NCBI GenBank assembly: GCA_017456015.1
Contig: JAFTLL010000003.1
Location: forward strand, 186,001-250,000
DNA length: 64,000 nt
Reading direction: 5' to 3'
From: Clostridia bacterium
Lineage (GTDB): Bacteria; Bacillota_A; Clostridia; Oscillospirales; Acutalibacteraceae
The translations under genes were made by a program, and so were the position numbers. Shown piece by piece: positions 1 through 8,689 of this stretch. A model generated the notes under the pieces. That model saw only the letters and a list, made by a program, of their open reading frames with translations, did no database searches and was not told where the DNA came from. The stretch's first letter is position 1; each line of letters begins with the position of its first letter.

Positions 1-763
1 GGCGAGGTGTGGATGCCATATGAAATAACCCAGCCTTAACGATGGAGCGATTTTCGTCTAAAAGCGGCATTACATCTGCTATTGTCCCTAATGCGACAAG
101 GTCAGCAAAATGCGGCAACATTTCTTCGGGTGCAACCCCTTCAACAGCGCATACCAGTTTAAACGCGACACCTACACCCGAAAGAGATTTGAATTCAGAA
201 GCATCATCCTCTCGATGCGGGTCAATAACACAATACGCATTCGGCAAGGCATCTTGGGGTAGATGGTGATCGGTAACAATAACATCCACATTATGCGCAT
301 TGGCGGTATCAATTGCTTCAAAAGCGCTGATTCCATTATCTACGGTAATGATTAAAGAAATACCCTCTTTGGCATATTTTTCAACCGTTGCGGTATTTAA
401 TCCATACCCGTCCATATCGCGCCGCGGGAGAAAATATTGCACATCGGCACCTTTTTTAGACAGATAAGAATACAAGAGTACTGTTGCCGTTACACCGTCA
501 CAATCATAATCACCGAAAATTAAAATCTTTTCCTTTGACTGCATCGCTATTCTTATGCGTTCTACTGCAATCGAGAGGTCGCAAAGTGTGTACGGGTTGT
601 TGAGCATCAACTCATCTGACAGTAATTCCTCAATTAGCCAGGGGTCTGTGTAACCTCTCGCCACGGCAATCATCGTAACCACCGGGTCTAAGGCACATTC
701 CTCTGCAATTTCTTTCGCCAGCGCCTTATCAGTGGGGCGAAAGACCCATTTCTTTAATCCCAA
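1..763 (-). CDS. recJ: RecJ single-strand-specific DNA exonuclease, N-terminal part
   Basis: This is the first 254 codons of RecJ; the C-terminal part lies beyond the left window edge. RecJ degrades single-stranded DNA 5' to 3' in recombination and repair, using Mn/Mg ions held by a DHH phosphoesterase domain. Visible motifs are DYDCDG at residues 85-90, DNGIS near residue 115 and the TDHH signature near residue 165, all metal-binding DHH motifs. The start is taken as TTG at 761-763, preceded by GGGGTG. An in-frame stop (that of the upstream lipoprotein gene) lies one codon further upstream, so no longer start is possible. It is the last gene seen of the run downstream of dnaG-rpoD. Confidence 0.93.
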   Translation of the reverse strand, partial: MGLKKWVFRPTDKALAKEIAEECALDPVVTMIAVARGYTDPWLIEELLSDELMLNNPYTLCDLSIAVERIRIAMQSKEKILIFGDYDCDGVTATVLLYSYLSKKGADVQYFLPRRDMDGYGLNTATVEKYAKEGISLIITVDNGISAFEAIDTANAHNVDVIVTDHHLPQDALPNAYCVIDPHREDDASEFKSLSGVGVAFKLVCAVEGVAPEEMLPHFADLVALGTIADVMPLLDENRSIVKAGLFHMASTPR

Positions 764-766
764 ATA

Positions 767-2020
767 TTACACCCCGTTGCTCTTTAAAAAAATCAATGCG
801 TAATGCGGTTCCAGAGCCATAATCTTTTCTACCGAGCTACCATATCGAAGAATGCAGTCTGAAAGAGAATTCTCCATATCATACATCGCTGTTACAAATA
901 AATCATAGGAATAGTCACCATTGGGAAAATAAATTAAAATACAGTCTTTCCCTTTTGAAATTTCCTGCTCAATCATGCTTTCATATGATGACGAAATCTG
1001 CCCGTCAACAATATTGATTAAATTCCTTTTGTTATATGTTTGCCGGTCGGAGGAACATTCCGGAACTGCAAGCAATTCATCTTCGGAAAGTGTATGTGTA
1101 TTACTTAGCGTCGTCAAATCAACATTTAAATAGGTATAAATACAGTCAAGTTCATCTGAATCCATATCATCAAATGTGACATCCACAAAATACCAACCGT
1201 CAGATAAGCAAACCGCGTTCCACATATGGCCTTGGTTTTCAGCATAACCGCTGACCTGCGTACAATTGATATCTTTAAGTAAACATAGATATTGAAACAA
1301 CTTTGCATAGCCCTCACAAACGGCATATCCGTCCATCAAGGCACCATAGGCCGTAAACCTATCAAAATACTCTGTTTGTTCCGCTGTGGAGTCGGTTTCC
1401 ATCGCAGATGCAACTTCTTCATCATACTGAACTGTCGCAGCTACCCAATCATGTATTGCGATTTCAACCTCGCTCGGTGTCATATTATCCCATGCCGAAA
1501 GGCAGGAATCCACCTTGGCCATGCATTGTTCTATTCTTGTGCGTATGCGACTTTCTTCTGCCTGGCAGCGGTACACAATGCTACCATCCGATTGCACATC
1601 ATAATCGTCAACAACACTGCCATCAAAATACCGGAAGTAGATTTTTTGTACAAAATCAAAGTTTGATTCATGCAGTATTAAAAAATCCCTCGAAACCCAA
1701 AAAATATCGGGGCTATCACAAAGTACCGCATTTAAAATTTTTTTGCATACCGCAGAAGAAACTTGATATTCCTCCACATCAGCAAACCGATTTCCATCAG
1801 ATACGGCATGAAATATTCGACCGTAAATCTCCTTTTCCTTTTCGGAAAGCATGGCATACTGGTAGCGTAACGTAATTTTGCTTTGATAAGCAATTGTACC
1901 CGAAGTATCCTGCGGCGTGTCACCCCAATCGATTTCAGAAAGCGCACAGCCGGATAGGGATACAAAAATGCAAAGAAAAAGTATGCCGGATGTAATACGG
2001 TGTAAATTAAATAAAGTCAA
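767..2020 (-). CDS. Lipoprotein with transglutaminase-like domain
   Basis: A 417-residue predicted lipoprotein. The signal peptide is followed by a lipobox LSGC with the lipidated Cys at residue 25, so the protein should be anchored outside the membrane. The middle contains a transglutaminase-like cysteine peptidase fold: AVCEGYA (Cys near 236), GHMWNAV (His near 264) and VDVTFDD (Asp near 280) form the Cys-His-Asp triad. Such domains in Firmicutes are thought to act on cell-wall or surface proteins, but the substrate is unknown. The start is TTG and overlaps the upstream gene by 14 bases, indicating translational coupling. It is followed after three bases by recJ. Confidence 0.8.
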   Translation of the reverse strand: MTLFNLHRITSGILFLCIFVSLSGCALSEIDWGDTPQDTSGTIAYQSKITLRYQYAMLSEKEKEIYGRIFHAVSDGNRFADVEEYQVSSAVCKKILNAVLCDSPDIFWVSRDFLILHESNFDFVQKIYFRYFDGSVVDDYDVQSDGSIVYRCQAEESRIRTRIEQCMAKVDSCLSAWDNMTPSEVEIAIHDWVAATVQYDEEVASAMETDSTAEQTEYFDRFTAYGALMDGYAVCEGYAKLFQYLCLLKDINCTQVSGYAENQGHMWNAVCLSDGWYFVDVTFDDMDSDELDCIYTYLNVDLTTLSNTHTLSEDELLAVPECSSDRQTYNKRNLINIVDGQISSSYESMIEQEISKGKDCILIYFPNGDYSYDLFVTAMYDMENSLSDCILRYGSSVEKIMALEPHYALIFLKSNGV

Positions 2021-2561
2021 TTTTCGCAGCCTCTTCTTCTACAATCGAAGCAAACCAACAATAGATTGCTTCTCCAAGTTCCTGATAAACCGGGTCTCCG
2101 TCATGAGAGCAAAGCATCGCAAAGGTCTGTCCGATGCGGCGCTCAATTTCACCACTGCGGCGAAATGCAAGATAATAAAAAGAAAAAGCGCCACTATTCA
2201 GCGTGTTTTTATAAATTTCCGGCGCGGTCATTTCCAGGGCAGAGTAAAAACTATTCTGTGCGGCATAAGAGGTCGCAGAGGTCGGACAAACCATCTCCAA
2301 GGTGGCCACCGTTGAAAAAGCCAGCAAGGTTTCTTTTTGCGATTTTAACTCTGCGTTTACATCTTCTTCGTCGTGCGGGAAAATTTTGTCCGAATCATTT
2401 AATAAACCGGCAATTTTTCGTCCCAATTCCTTTGCTTTAAAAATATTACCGTTTTCTCTTTCCCGGTTATATTCCTCGGAAATGTTTAAAAAATTGCTTG
2501 TAGATTTCAAATCCTTTGATGGCATTGTGCCTGCAATTTTCATATCATGATCTTCAAACAT
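2007..2561 (-). CDS. Conserved hypothetical protein (184 aa)
   Basis: I do not recognise a named family. The protein is soluble, largely helical by composition, without a signal peptide or membrane segment. A basic, charged N-terminal third (residues 27-60) precedes a more hydrophobic C-terminal half rich in Ala, Phe and Tyr. It starts with ATG behind GGGTG, lies 15 bases after the TSCPD gene and overlaps the lipoprotein gene, so it belongs to the same transcript. Its role cannot be inferred beyond this context. Confidence 0.7.
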   Translation of the reverse strand: MFEDHDMKIAGTMPSKDLKSTSNFLNISEEYNRERENGNIFKAKELGRKIAGLLNDSDKIFPHDEEDVNAELKSQKETLLAFSTVATLEMVCPTSATSYAAQNSFYSALEMTAPEIYKNTLNSGAFSFYYLAFRRSGEIERRIGQTFAMLCSHDGDPVYQELGEAIYCWFASIVEEEAAKIDFI

Positions 2562-2576
2562 ATAATCACCCGGTCT

Positions 2577-2831
2577 TTATAAAATTCTTTTTTTGTATTC
2601 CTTTAATGCCTGTGCGAGTTGGTCCGGACAAGAGGTGCTTTTAAAACCGCAGGTAATCGAATCAAAACGAACTATAATATCGTCGATATGCATTCCCGCA
2701 CAGATGGCCGAAATACCTTTTAGATTTCCATTACATCCGCCTTCAAAGGAAACCGATTTTAACACATCGTCCTCGACTTCAATATGTATTTTCCGGGAGC
2801 AAGTCCCCTTGGTAATATATGTCATTTCCAT
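2577..2831 (-). CDS. TSCPD-domain protein (TIGR03905-like)
   Basis: A small protein of 84 residues with four conserved cysteines: GTCS near the N-terminus, GGCNGN, ITCG and the C-terminal TSCPDQLA signature that names the TSCPD domain. The single-domain form (TIGR03905 type) is common in clostridia and of unknown function; the cysteines suggest metal or Fe-S binding. The start is ATG at 2829-2831, one base after the Rrf2 stop codon, with GAGGGG ten bases upstream. A longer reading from 2858 would overlap the Rrf2 gene and lacks a ribosome site. Tight coupling to an Rrf2 regulator suggests a link to Fe-S or redox metabolism (inference). Confidence 0.8.
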   Translation of the reverse strand: MEMTYITKGTCSRKIHIEVEDDVLKSVSFEGGCNGNLKGISAICAGMHIDDIIVRFDSITCGFKSTSCPDQLAQALKEYKKRIL

Positions 2832-2832
2832 C

Positions 2833-3225
2833 TTATTCTTTCCCCTCAAAATGCACATTTTGAAATTGTTCTGTTATCATTTTACCGGTTTGTTCAAACA
2901 CACGTTTAAATTTACACGGATTGTTGGGATTAGAACAAAATCCTTCGGCGGTTTGACAGCGACTGAAAGTAATTTCCCCATTCACCGCCTCTATAACATC
3001 CAACAAAGAAATCTCTTTTGCAGGCTTGGCCAATCGGTATCCGCCCTTTGCACCTTTTTGCGAAACGACAAACCCACCGGCAACCAATTTGCGGAGAATT
3101 TTCAAAGCGAAACGTTGGGTTACGCCGGTTACGGCAGAAATCGATTCTGCATCTATAATGCCCTTCTGTGCCGCCAAACAATCCATAATACGAATTGCAT
3201 AATCCGTTTCCAAATTAAACAACAT
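2833..3225 (-). CDS. Rrf2-family transcriptional regulator, IscR-like cysteines
   Basis: A 130-residue Rrf2 protein with an N-terminal winged helix (residues 1-65, including GAKGGYRLAKP typical of the family wing) and a C-terminal region with three cysteines, SRCQ...GFC...NPC near residues 90-104. This spacing resembles the Fe-S ligands of IscR, so the protein may sense Fe-S status, NO or redox. No isc/suf genes are visible nearby; its immediate partner is the TSCPD gene. It starts 13 bases after the rpoD stop codon. Confidence 0.88.
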   Translation of the reverse strand: MLFNLETDYAIRIMDCLAAQKGIIDAESISAVTGVTQRFALKILRKLVAGGFVVSQKGAKGGYRLAKPAKEISLLDVIEAVNGEITFSRCQTAEGFCSNPNNPCKFKRVFEQTGKMITEQFQNVHFEGKE

Positions 3226-3238
3226 AAGGGTTAAACCT

Positions 3239-4306
3239 CTATTTTTCCTTGAATTTATTACTGCGAACCGGATGGCGCAGTTTTCTGAGTGCTTTGGCTT
3301 CTATCTGGCGAATGCGCTCACGAGTTACATTAAATTCCAGGCCGACTTCTTCCAAAGTATGACAACGGCCATCCTTTAATCCAAAACGCAGACGGATAAC
3401 CTGCTCTTCGCGCTCGGTTAATGTTTTCAACACCGAGTCAATGTCTTCATTGGTAATCGTTTTGAAAGCCGCCTCGTCGGGTGCAAGCGCCTCTTCATCA
3501 CGAATGAAATCCATTAAGCGACTGTCTTCCTCGGGACCAATCGGCGTTTCCATAGAAACCGGTTCCTGTGCGACACGCATAATTTCACGCACGCGCTCAA
3601 CCGACATGTCCATTCGCTCAGCAATCAGTTCTTCATTTGGTTCCTTACCATTTTCATGCAACAGTTGGCTTTGCACCTTTTTCAAACGGTTAATCGTTTC
3701 TACCATATGCACCGGTATACGAATGGTTCGAGCCTGGTCAGCAATGGCGCGGGTAATGGCCTGGCGAATCCACCAAGTAGCATAAGTGGAGAATTTAAAG
3801 CCTTTGGTATGGTCGAATTTTTCAACCGCCTTAATCAAACCTACATTACCTTCCTGAATCAGATCGAGAAAATGCATACCGCGTCCAACATACCGTTTGG
3901 CAATGCTGACAACCAGACGAAGGTTGGCTTCGGTAAGGCGTTTTTTCGCATATTCATCCCCATCGAGAATTTTCTTGGCCAGTTCGATTTCCTCTTCGGT
4001 AGAAAGCAACGGGACACGGCCGATTTCTTTTAAATACACCTTTACCGGGTCATCCAGAGAAACATTTTCAATGTTCAGGGCATCTTCTAAGTCAATATTT
4101 TCATTTTCAATATCTTCCAATTTTAAATCTTCGTCAGAAGGTTCATAATCAACATCCAATAAAGCGTCCTCTTCCGATAAATCATCAAAATTTTCGGAAA
4201 TCTCTGCGATGTTATCCTCGCCGAACTCTTCGCCCATATCTCTTTTCACCTGGTCAAGCAGCTCTTTATTGTTTTCCGGCATAATGTCTATTTTCTTTTC
4301 TTCCAT
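3239..4306 (-). CDS. rpoD: Primary sigma factor RpoD/SigA
   Basis: Housekeeping sigma-70 factor of 355 residues that directs RNA polymerase to vegetative promoters. An acidic N-terminal region 1.1 (to about residue 80) is followed by region 1.2 ([16 protein letters not shown]), region 2 with the [10 protein letters not shown] and [13 protein letters not shown] helices that bind and melt the -10 element (about 120-195), region 3, and region 4 ending in [20 protein letters not shown], which reads the -35. I prefer the ATG at 4304-4306, which has GGAGAAG nine bases upstream, over the ATG at 4319-4321. The gene follows dnaG by one or a few bases, the classic dnaG-rpoD arrangement. Confidence 0.97.
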   Translation of the reverse strand: MEEKKIDIMPENNKELLDQVKRDMGEEFGEDNIAEISENFDDLSEEDALLDVDYEPSDEDLKLEDIENENIDLEDALNIENVSLDDPVKVYLKEIGRVPLLSTEEEIELAKKILDGDEYAKKRLTEANLRLVVSIAKRYVGRGMHFLDLIQEGNVGLIKAVEKFDHTKGFKFSTYATWWIRQAITRAIADQARTIRIPVHMVETINRLKKVQSQLLHENGKEPNEELIAERMDMSVERVREIMRVAQEPVSMETPIGPEEDSRLMDFIRDEEALAPDEAAFKTITNEDIDSVLKTLTEREEQVIRLRFGLKDGRCHTLEEVGLEFNVTRERIRQIEAKALRKLRHPVRSNKFKEK

Positions 4307-4322
4307 ATTCAACTTCTCCATT

Positions 4323-6080
4323 TTATTTTTTCTGTTTTGCTAAAAATGCCATTTGTTGTTCCCAACCATCGGTTGTATCGGCTTGTTCTTCGGTTTGAAT
4401 TTTCAGCTTTTCCGATTTTAAAGTATTTATGCAATCCTCCAACAAAAGCTCGGGAGTTTCATGAAACCGCTTGGTCGCATACAATGCAACAATCGAACCA
4501 ATTTCTTCTGCGGTAAAGCCATCCCCCAAAAGTGAAATATCAAAGGTATAGCCTTTCCTGTACATCGAAGAAATTGCCGCAAAAAGTCTTCGGCCGAAAT
4601 CGGTCACAAAACTTTCCTCTGTCAGTTTCGGCTGATGCCGCTCAAACAAATCCGGATGATATATCAGAATACTGTTGATGGTTTCTTCTGCCGCTGCTGC
4701 TTTTTTATGAAGCGCACGTTCCGGATTAACGGCTGTGCGAGGATTGACTTGCACGATTTCTTTTAATTCCTGCCGATACTGCTGTTTTCTTTTCTTTTTT
4801 TTCGCCTCGGTAATCGAAAGCATTAAGGTTTCTTTTGCAATCGCGTATTTGTCGGCCAGGCGACCTGCATACAAATCCACGGCAATCGAATCATCTACAC
4901 CTGCCAGCAACTCGGTCGCGCGCTTCAAATAGGTGATTTTCGCATCATCATCCTCCATGGATAAACCGTCTGCCGCGCGCAAAAGCATATATTCAATATC
5001 TGTTTTTGCCCCATCAAGTAAGGCTTGTAATTTTGCCGCCGAATGTTTTTTTATATATTCATCCGGGTCTTTACAATCCGGCAGACGAAGAATACGAATT
5101 GAAACATTGGCCTCCGAAAGGATGGAAATGACTTTGTCTGTTGCTTTCTGGCCGGCCGCGTCAGAATCTAACATGATTACGACTTCTTTGGTATACTTGC
5201 TGAGCAGCCGCGCTTGTTCCGGCGTAAAGGCCGTTCCCAGAGAACCGACCGTATTGCAAAAACCGGCTTGGTGTAATGCAATTACATCCATATTACCCTC
5301 GACAAGTATCGCACGCTCTGAACAATGGTTTTTTGCCGTATGCAGGCCGAAAAGCATATTGCCCTTTTTGTAAATGTGGGTGTCACGCGTATTTACATAT
5401 TTACCTCCGCTCTCAACACCGGGCAGGTTTCGCCCGCTAAAAGCGACCACATTCCCACGAACATCAATCACCGGAAACATAACACGGTTACGAAATCGGT
5501 CATAGTATTTACCGTTTTTTCCTATGCCGCAAAGGTTGGCTTCCAACAGCGCTTCATCCGAAATTCCTTTTTCGCGCAGATAACGATAGAGCGCATCCCA
5601 ACTGTCCGGTGCGTAGCCGATGCCGAAGTTGCGAATGGTTTTTACCGAAAGCCCACGCCCTGTCAAATAATTACGCGAAGTCTTGCCAATATCCTCTAAT
5701 AGTTTTTCACAAAAGAACCGAGCCGCCAGCTTGTTCGCTTTCAGCATTTCGGTTTTTAAACGGAAAAGGCGGTCATCATACGTGTTCTCTTCCGGCATGG
5801 GGAGAGACACCCTCTCGGCAAGAAGCTTGACAGCATCCATATAATCCAGATTTTCCATACGCATAATGAAAGAGAAGACATCTCCGCCTACTCCACAGCC
5901 GAAACAGTAAAACGAACCATTTTCGGGGTATAGTGTAAATGAAGGCGTTTTTTCATTATGAAAAGGACAAAGTCCAATTAGGTTGCTGCCGCGCTTTTTC
6001 AGCGACACATAACCGGAAACTACCGATTCAATATTGTTTCGGTATTTTAGTTCCAGCAAAAAATCTTCACGCAGTGCCAA
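4323..6080 (-). CDS. dnaG: DNA primase
   Basis: DnaG makes RNA primers for replication. The 585-residue protein has the CHC2 zinc finger at the N-terminus (C38, H41, C59, C62), the primase core with a Toprim domain ([14 protein letters not shown] near residue 256 and LDSDAAGQ near 303, the acidic metal ligands), and a C-terminal helicase-interaction region. The start is TTG behind GGAGGTG. Length and domain order are normal for Firmicutes. It heads the dnaG-rpoD transcript. Confidence 0.97.
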   Translation of the reverse strand: MALREDFLLELKYRNNIESVVSGYVSLKKRGSNLIGLCPFHNEKTPSFTLYPENGSFYCFGCGVGGDVFSFIMRMENLDYMDAVKLLAERVSLPMPEENTYDDRLFRLKTEMLKANKLAARFFCEKLLEDIGKTSRNYLTGRGLSVKTIRNFGIGYAPDSWDALYRYLREKGISDEALLEANLCGIGKNGKYYDRFRNRVMFPVIDVRGNVVAFSGRNLPGVESGGKYVNTRDTHIYKKGNMLFGLHTAKNHCSERAILVEGNMDVIALHQAGFCNTVGSLGTAFTPEQARLLSKYTKEVVIMLDSDAAGQKATDKVISILSEANVSIRILRLPDCKDPDEYIKKHSAAKLQALLDGAKTDIEYMLLRAADGLSMEDDDAKITYLKRATELLAGVDDSIAVDLYAGRLADKYAIAKETLMLSITEAKKKKRKQQYRQELKEIVQVNPRTAVNPERALHKKAAAAEETINSILIYHPDLFERHQPKLTEESFVTDFGRRLFAAISSMYRKGYTFDISLLGDGFTAEEIGSIVALYATKRFHETPELLLEDCINTLKSEKLKIQTEEQADTTDGWEQQMAFLAKQKK

Positions 6081-6171
6081 AAAAACACCTCCAAACCGTT
6101 TCTATTCATATATACGGCAAAAAACAAAAAAACCCTTTAAAAAAATACAATTTTTTTACAAAAAATTGCAT
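6081..6171 (-). promoter_or_regulatory. A/T-tract leader upstream of dnaG with a palindrome
   Basis: This 91-base gap is extremely A/T-rich. It contains an almost perfect palindrome at 6148-6168 (CAATTTTTT and AAAAAAATTG arms around a two-base centre). It could be a weak terminator for the upstream yigZ-like gene or an A-tract promoter element for dnaG. I could not place a convincing -35/-10 pair. Confidence 0.3.
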
Positions 6172-6789
6172 TTAAAACGCAAACGCTTCTTCTGAAACAA
6201 ATTGCGGCAAAATTGTATTAAAAAATGCGTCACGCAAAGCAGAACAAAAACGCTCGCTTTCTTCCGACGGAACCACCAGCTCAACCAGTACGGTTTCGTT
6301 AAATTGCGTGCTTAAAATTTTGGCCGGCTGTGCCGATAAAAAAGCTGAAAGTTTATCAAACATCGGGTACGGCGTTACCAGACGATACCTGACCGCCGAG
6401 CGAATTTCAACAATATTTGCTGCGGCAATTGCCAAACGTGCCGCACCGGAATAGGCGCGCACAAGACCACCGGTGCCCAAAAGGACACCGCCAAAATAAC
6501 GTGTGACAATTAAAAGGCAATTATTGAGTTCTGCACCGTTCAGGGTATCCAGTATCGGTTTACCCGCGGTGGAATGCGGCTCTCCGTCATCCGAAAAACG
6601 GGAGATACTTTCATCAAACAAGCGATACGCAAAAACATTATGTCGTGCATCCCAATATTTTTGCCTGTGGCTTTGTATTTGCTGCAAGGCCGCTTCCTCA
6701 TTCGCAACCGGATAAAGAAAAGAGAGGAAACGCGAGCGTTGTTCGGTAAGCTCACCGACCGATGGTTCTAAAATCGTTTTGTAAGACAT
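6172..6789 (-). CDS. yigZ: YigZ/IMPACT-family protein (UPF0029)
   Basis: A 205-residue IMPACT family protein. The N-terminal UPF0029 domain carries the signatures ARHNVFAYR, RFSDDGEPHSTAGKPIL and RYFGGVLLGTGGLVRAY, the last typical of YigZ/YvyE. A C-terminal ferredoxin-like DUF1949 domain follows. Family members are linked to translation or nucleic-acid binding, but the biochemical role is poorly defined. The start is ATG at 6787-6789 with GGCGGTG five bases upstream; the GTG two codons earlier overlaps this ribosome site. Confidence 0.9.
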   Translation of the reverse strand: MSYKTILEPSVGELTEQRSRFLSFLYPVANEEAALQQIQSHRQKYWDARHNVFAYRLFDESISRFSDDGEPHSTAGKPILDTLNGAELNNCLLIVTRYFGGVLLGTGGLVRAYSGAARLAIAAANIVEIRSAVRYRLVTPYPMFDKLSAFLSAQPAKILSTQFNETVLVELVVPSEESERFCSALRDAFFNTILPQFVSEEAFAF

Positions 6790-6802
6790 AAACACACCGC
6801 CA

Positions 6803-6842
6803 AAAAATCAGAAAAGGCCGCAACTGTTTTACAGCGCGGCCC
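6803..6842 (-). terminator. Intrinsic terminator of rpmE
   Basis: On the minus strand a GGCCGC...GCGGCC stem (6836-6841 with 6816-6821) with further pairing inside is followed by TTTT and a second T run. It sits directly after the rpmE stop codon. Confidence 0.75.
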
Positions 6843-6850
6843 AAACATAC

Positions 6851-7057
6851 TTATTTTTCTTCCATATTGAAGCGTTTTTTAAATCTGTCTACTCGACCGC
6901 CGGTATCAACCAGCTTCTGTTTGCCGGTGAAAAAGGGATGACATTTTGAGCAAATATCCAAACGAATTTCCTTTTTCGTGGAACGAGTTTCAAACTCGGC
7001 TCCACAAGCACATTTAACAACAACCTTCTCATACTCGGGATGAATTCCCTGTTTCAT
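6851..7057 (-). CDS. rpmE: 50S ribosomal protein L31 (zinc-binding type)
   Basis: A 68-residue L31 of the C+ type: KCACG and [11 protein letters not shown] supply the zinc-binding cysteines, and [10 protein letters not shown] is the conserved C-terminal motif. The start is ATG (MKQGIHPEY), preceded by AGAGAGGTGA; a GTG three codons upstream lies inside that ribosome site and is not used here. It is monocistronic, ending at the hairpin at 6803-6842. Confidence 0.96.
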   Translation of the reverse strand: MKQGIHPEYEKVVVKCACGAEFETRSTKKEIRLDICSKCHPFFTGKQKLVDTGGRVDRFKKRFNMEEK

Positions 7058-7136
7058 TCTTGTCACCTCTCTCGAATCTCATTAACAACAGATATATTAT
7101 CACATTTTTTTACAAAATGCAAGGGTTATTTTTCAT

Positions 7137-7745
7137 TTATAGATATTTTTTAAAAAAACGTTTCACATCATCAAAAATTTCAACCATACGAAAGGCAACC
7201 CGATATTTTTTCCTGTCGGTCACGATTTCCTGTTGCCTTTCTTCCAAAACCGAATCAAAGTCCTCTGAACAGGTCGAAAAGCATACTTTCGGATACATAA
7301 CGCACCACCAGTTTTTCCCCTGCCCTGCGCCGAGAACAATCTCCAACGCCTCATATTCTCCTGCCGGCAATGTAAAATCTTCATATTCGCGTGTATTAAA
7401 GGAAACCGTTCCGACCATTGCGGTAGCAGTATATGCAAATCCGGCCGCTTGTAGTACTTCATTGGCCTTGGTTTCAAAGTTTTTTAAATTCAGGACAGTT
7501 TGTTTCTTTGCTTGCTCTTGATTTTCGCATTTTTCATACAAATCTTCCGCTAGCACCTGTATGGCATCTCGAACTGCCAGTTTTATATTCTGGTCGTCTG
7601 CGCTGTCGGAATTTGCAATAATATGCAACCGGAATGTATTTTCCCGTATCGCGGTACAATCGGCTTGAAATCCGGCAACGGCGACACAAAGAGCAACCAA
7701 TAGGCCGCAAACCGCAGAAATACAAATATGTTTATAACTTGACAT
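7137..7745 (-). CDS. spoIIR: Stage II sporulation protein R
   Basis: SpoIIR is made in the forespore under sigma-F, is secreted into the intermembrane space and signals SpoIIGA to cleave pro-sigma-E in the mother cell. The 202-residue protein has an N-terminal signal/anchor (residues 8-24), then the family motif FRLHIIANSDS, a GYxYTA-like stretch, LPAGEYEALEIVLG and GKNWWCVMYPKVC. ATG start with AGGAGG at 7753-7758. The ribosome site can pair with an upstream anti-SD arm (see 7751-7823). Its target pair spoIIGA-sigE is at 62,250-63,822. Confidence 0.95.
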   Translation of the reverse strand: MSSYKHICISAVCGLLVALCVAVAGFQADCTAIRENTFRLHIIANSDSADDQNIKLAVRDAIQVLAEDLYEKCENQEQAKKQTVLNLKNFETKANEVLQAAGFAYTATAMVGTVSFNTREYEDFTLPAGEYEALEIVLGAGQGKNWWCVMYPKVCFSTCSEDFDSVLEERQQEIVTDRKKYRVAFRMVEIFDDVKRFFKKYL

Positions 7746-7750
7746 AAGGA

Positions 7751-7823
7751 AACCTCCTGCTCATTTTTCTGTATGCAACCGCAAACTGCGGTAACATTCG
7801 TTAGAAAGTATGAACAGGAGGTT
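7751..7823 (-). promoter_or_regulatory. Anti-SD hairpin masking the spoIIR ribosome site
   Basis: On the minus strand, AACCTCCTG (7815-7823) just after ispE is perfectly complementary to CAGGAGGTT (7751-7759), which contains the spoIIR Shine-Dalgarno. The pairing continues inward with TCAT/ATGA and TTTCT/AGAAA, and a small ACCGCA-GTT-TGCGGT hairpin lies in the loop. Read-through RNA from ispE would therefore hide the ribosome site. Confidence 0.6.
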
Positions 7824-7835
7824 GTTTTTTTATAC
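7806..7835 (-). promoter_or_regulatory. Candidate sigma-F promoter of spoIIR
   Basis: On the minus strand GTATA (7831-7835) and GTTCATACTT (7806-7815) are separated by exactly 15 bases, fitting the sigma-F pattern GYWTA-N15-GGnrAnAnT except at two -10 positions. The -35 overlaps the ispE stop codon. RNA started here would lack the anti-SD arm of the hairpin. Confidence 0.45.
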
Positions 7836-8678
7836 AAGTAAGCTGCCGCTTTCGGTATCATCCGCCAAAAAACAAAGCGGATATTTCTTGCGCATTTTTT
7901 CAAAAACAGCACCGGCCGCAGCTGAATTATCGAAAACAGCAAAGCAGGTTGGACCGCTGCCGCTCAAATAAATTCTTTCGGCACCACAAGCAAGAAAATC
8001 GGTCTGCAATTGCCTATCAAAAGGTGAAACCGATACAAAATCATTTGCAGCATATGCGCGAAGATAAGCCGCATCATTTGCCAGGCGGCAAAAATCAAGC
8101 GGTTGTGCATTGGTTGTATAGCCGACAGCATCCAATGCCGCATACATTGCACCCGTAGAAGGTTTCTCCCCATGCTTTACAATTACATACGCGTATTTTT
8201 TTGTCTTTTTCAGCGGCGTCAGAATCTCACCTTTGTTTTCTGCTAAGGAACAACCGCCGCGAATAAAGAACGGAACATCAGCCCCCAGCTGTAATCCAAT
8301 CTCTTCCAGTGCCGAGGTTGTAATCGGCATATGATAATAATGATTTAGGGCGGTCAAAGCAGCCGCCGCATCCGAACTTCCACCGCCAAGTCCGGCGGCA
8401 ACCGGGATTTGCTTTGTAAGGTAAATATCAAATCCGTCAGAGAGCCCGGTGGCTCTTAAAAAAAGGTTGCTCGCTTTGATTACCAAATTTTCCGGTCCAT
8501 TCAAAGCACTGTCATTACAGGTAAAGGAAATTCGCCCGGTTTGATTGGGTGTTATACACAATTGGTCTGAAAGCGAAATGGTTTGCATAACCGTTTCCAG
8601 GGCATGATAGCCATCCGGCAAAGTACCTATAATTCGCAAATGAAGATTTAGTTTTGCATGGGCCAGAATTTTTACCAT
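7830..8678 (-). CDS. ispE: 4-diphosphocytidyl-2-C-methyl-D-erythritol kinase
   Basis: IspE phosphorylates CDP-methylerythritol in the non-mevalonate isoprenoid pathway. The 282-residue protein is a GHMP kinase: AHAKLNLHLRI at the N-terminus, the ATP-binding loop PVAAGLGGGSSDAAAAL near residues 92-108, and the C-terminal LSGSGPTCFAVF motif. ATG start with CGGAGA upstream. It lies 11 bases downstream of the aminotransferase gene and directly upstream of spoIIR. Confidence 0.96.
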   Translation of the reverse strand: MVKILAHAKLNLHLRIIGTLPDGYHALETVMQTISLSDQLCITPNQTGRISFTCNDSALNGPENLVIKASNLFLRATGLSDGFDIYLTKQIPVAAGLGGGSSDAAAALTALNHYYHMPITTSALEEIGLQLGADVPFFIRGGCSLAENKGEILTPLKKTKKYAYVIVKHGEKPSTGAMYAALDAVGYTTNAQPLDFCRLANDAAYLRAYAANDFVSVSPFDRQLQTDFLACGAERIYLSGSGPTCFAVFDNSAAAGAVFEKMRKKYPLCFLADDTESGSLLV

Positions 8679-8689
8679 AACATTCTCCG

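Noticed and set aside
42..269. Plus-strand reading frame over the left edge
   Set aside because: It lies opposite recJ, which has clear DHH motifs, and resembles nothing.
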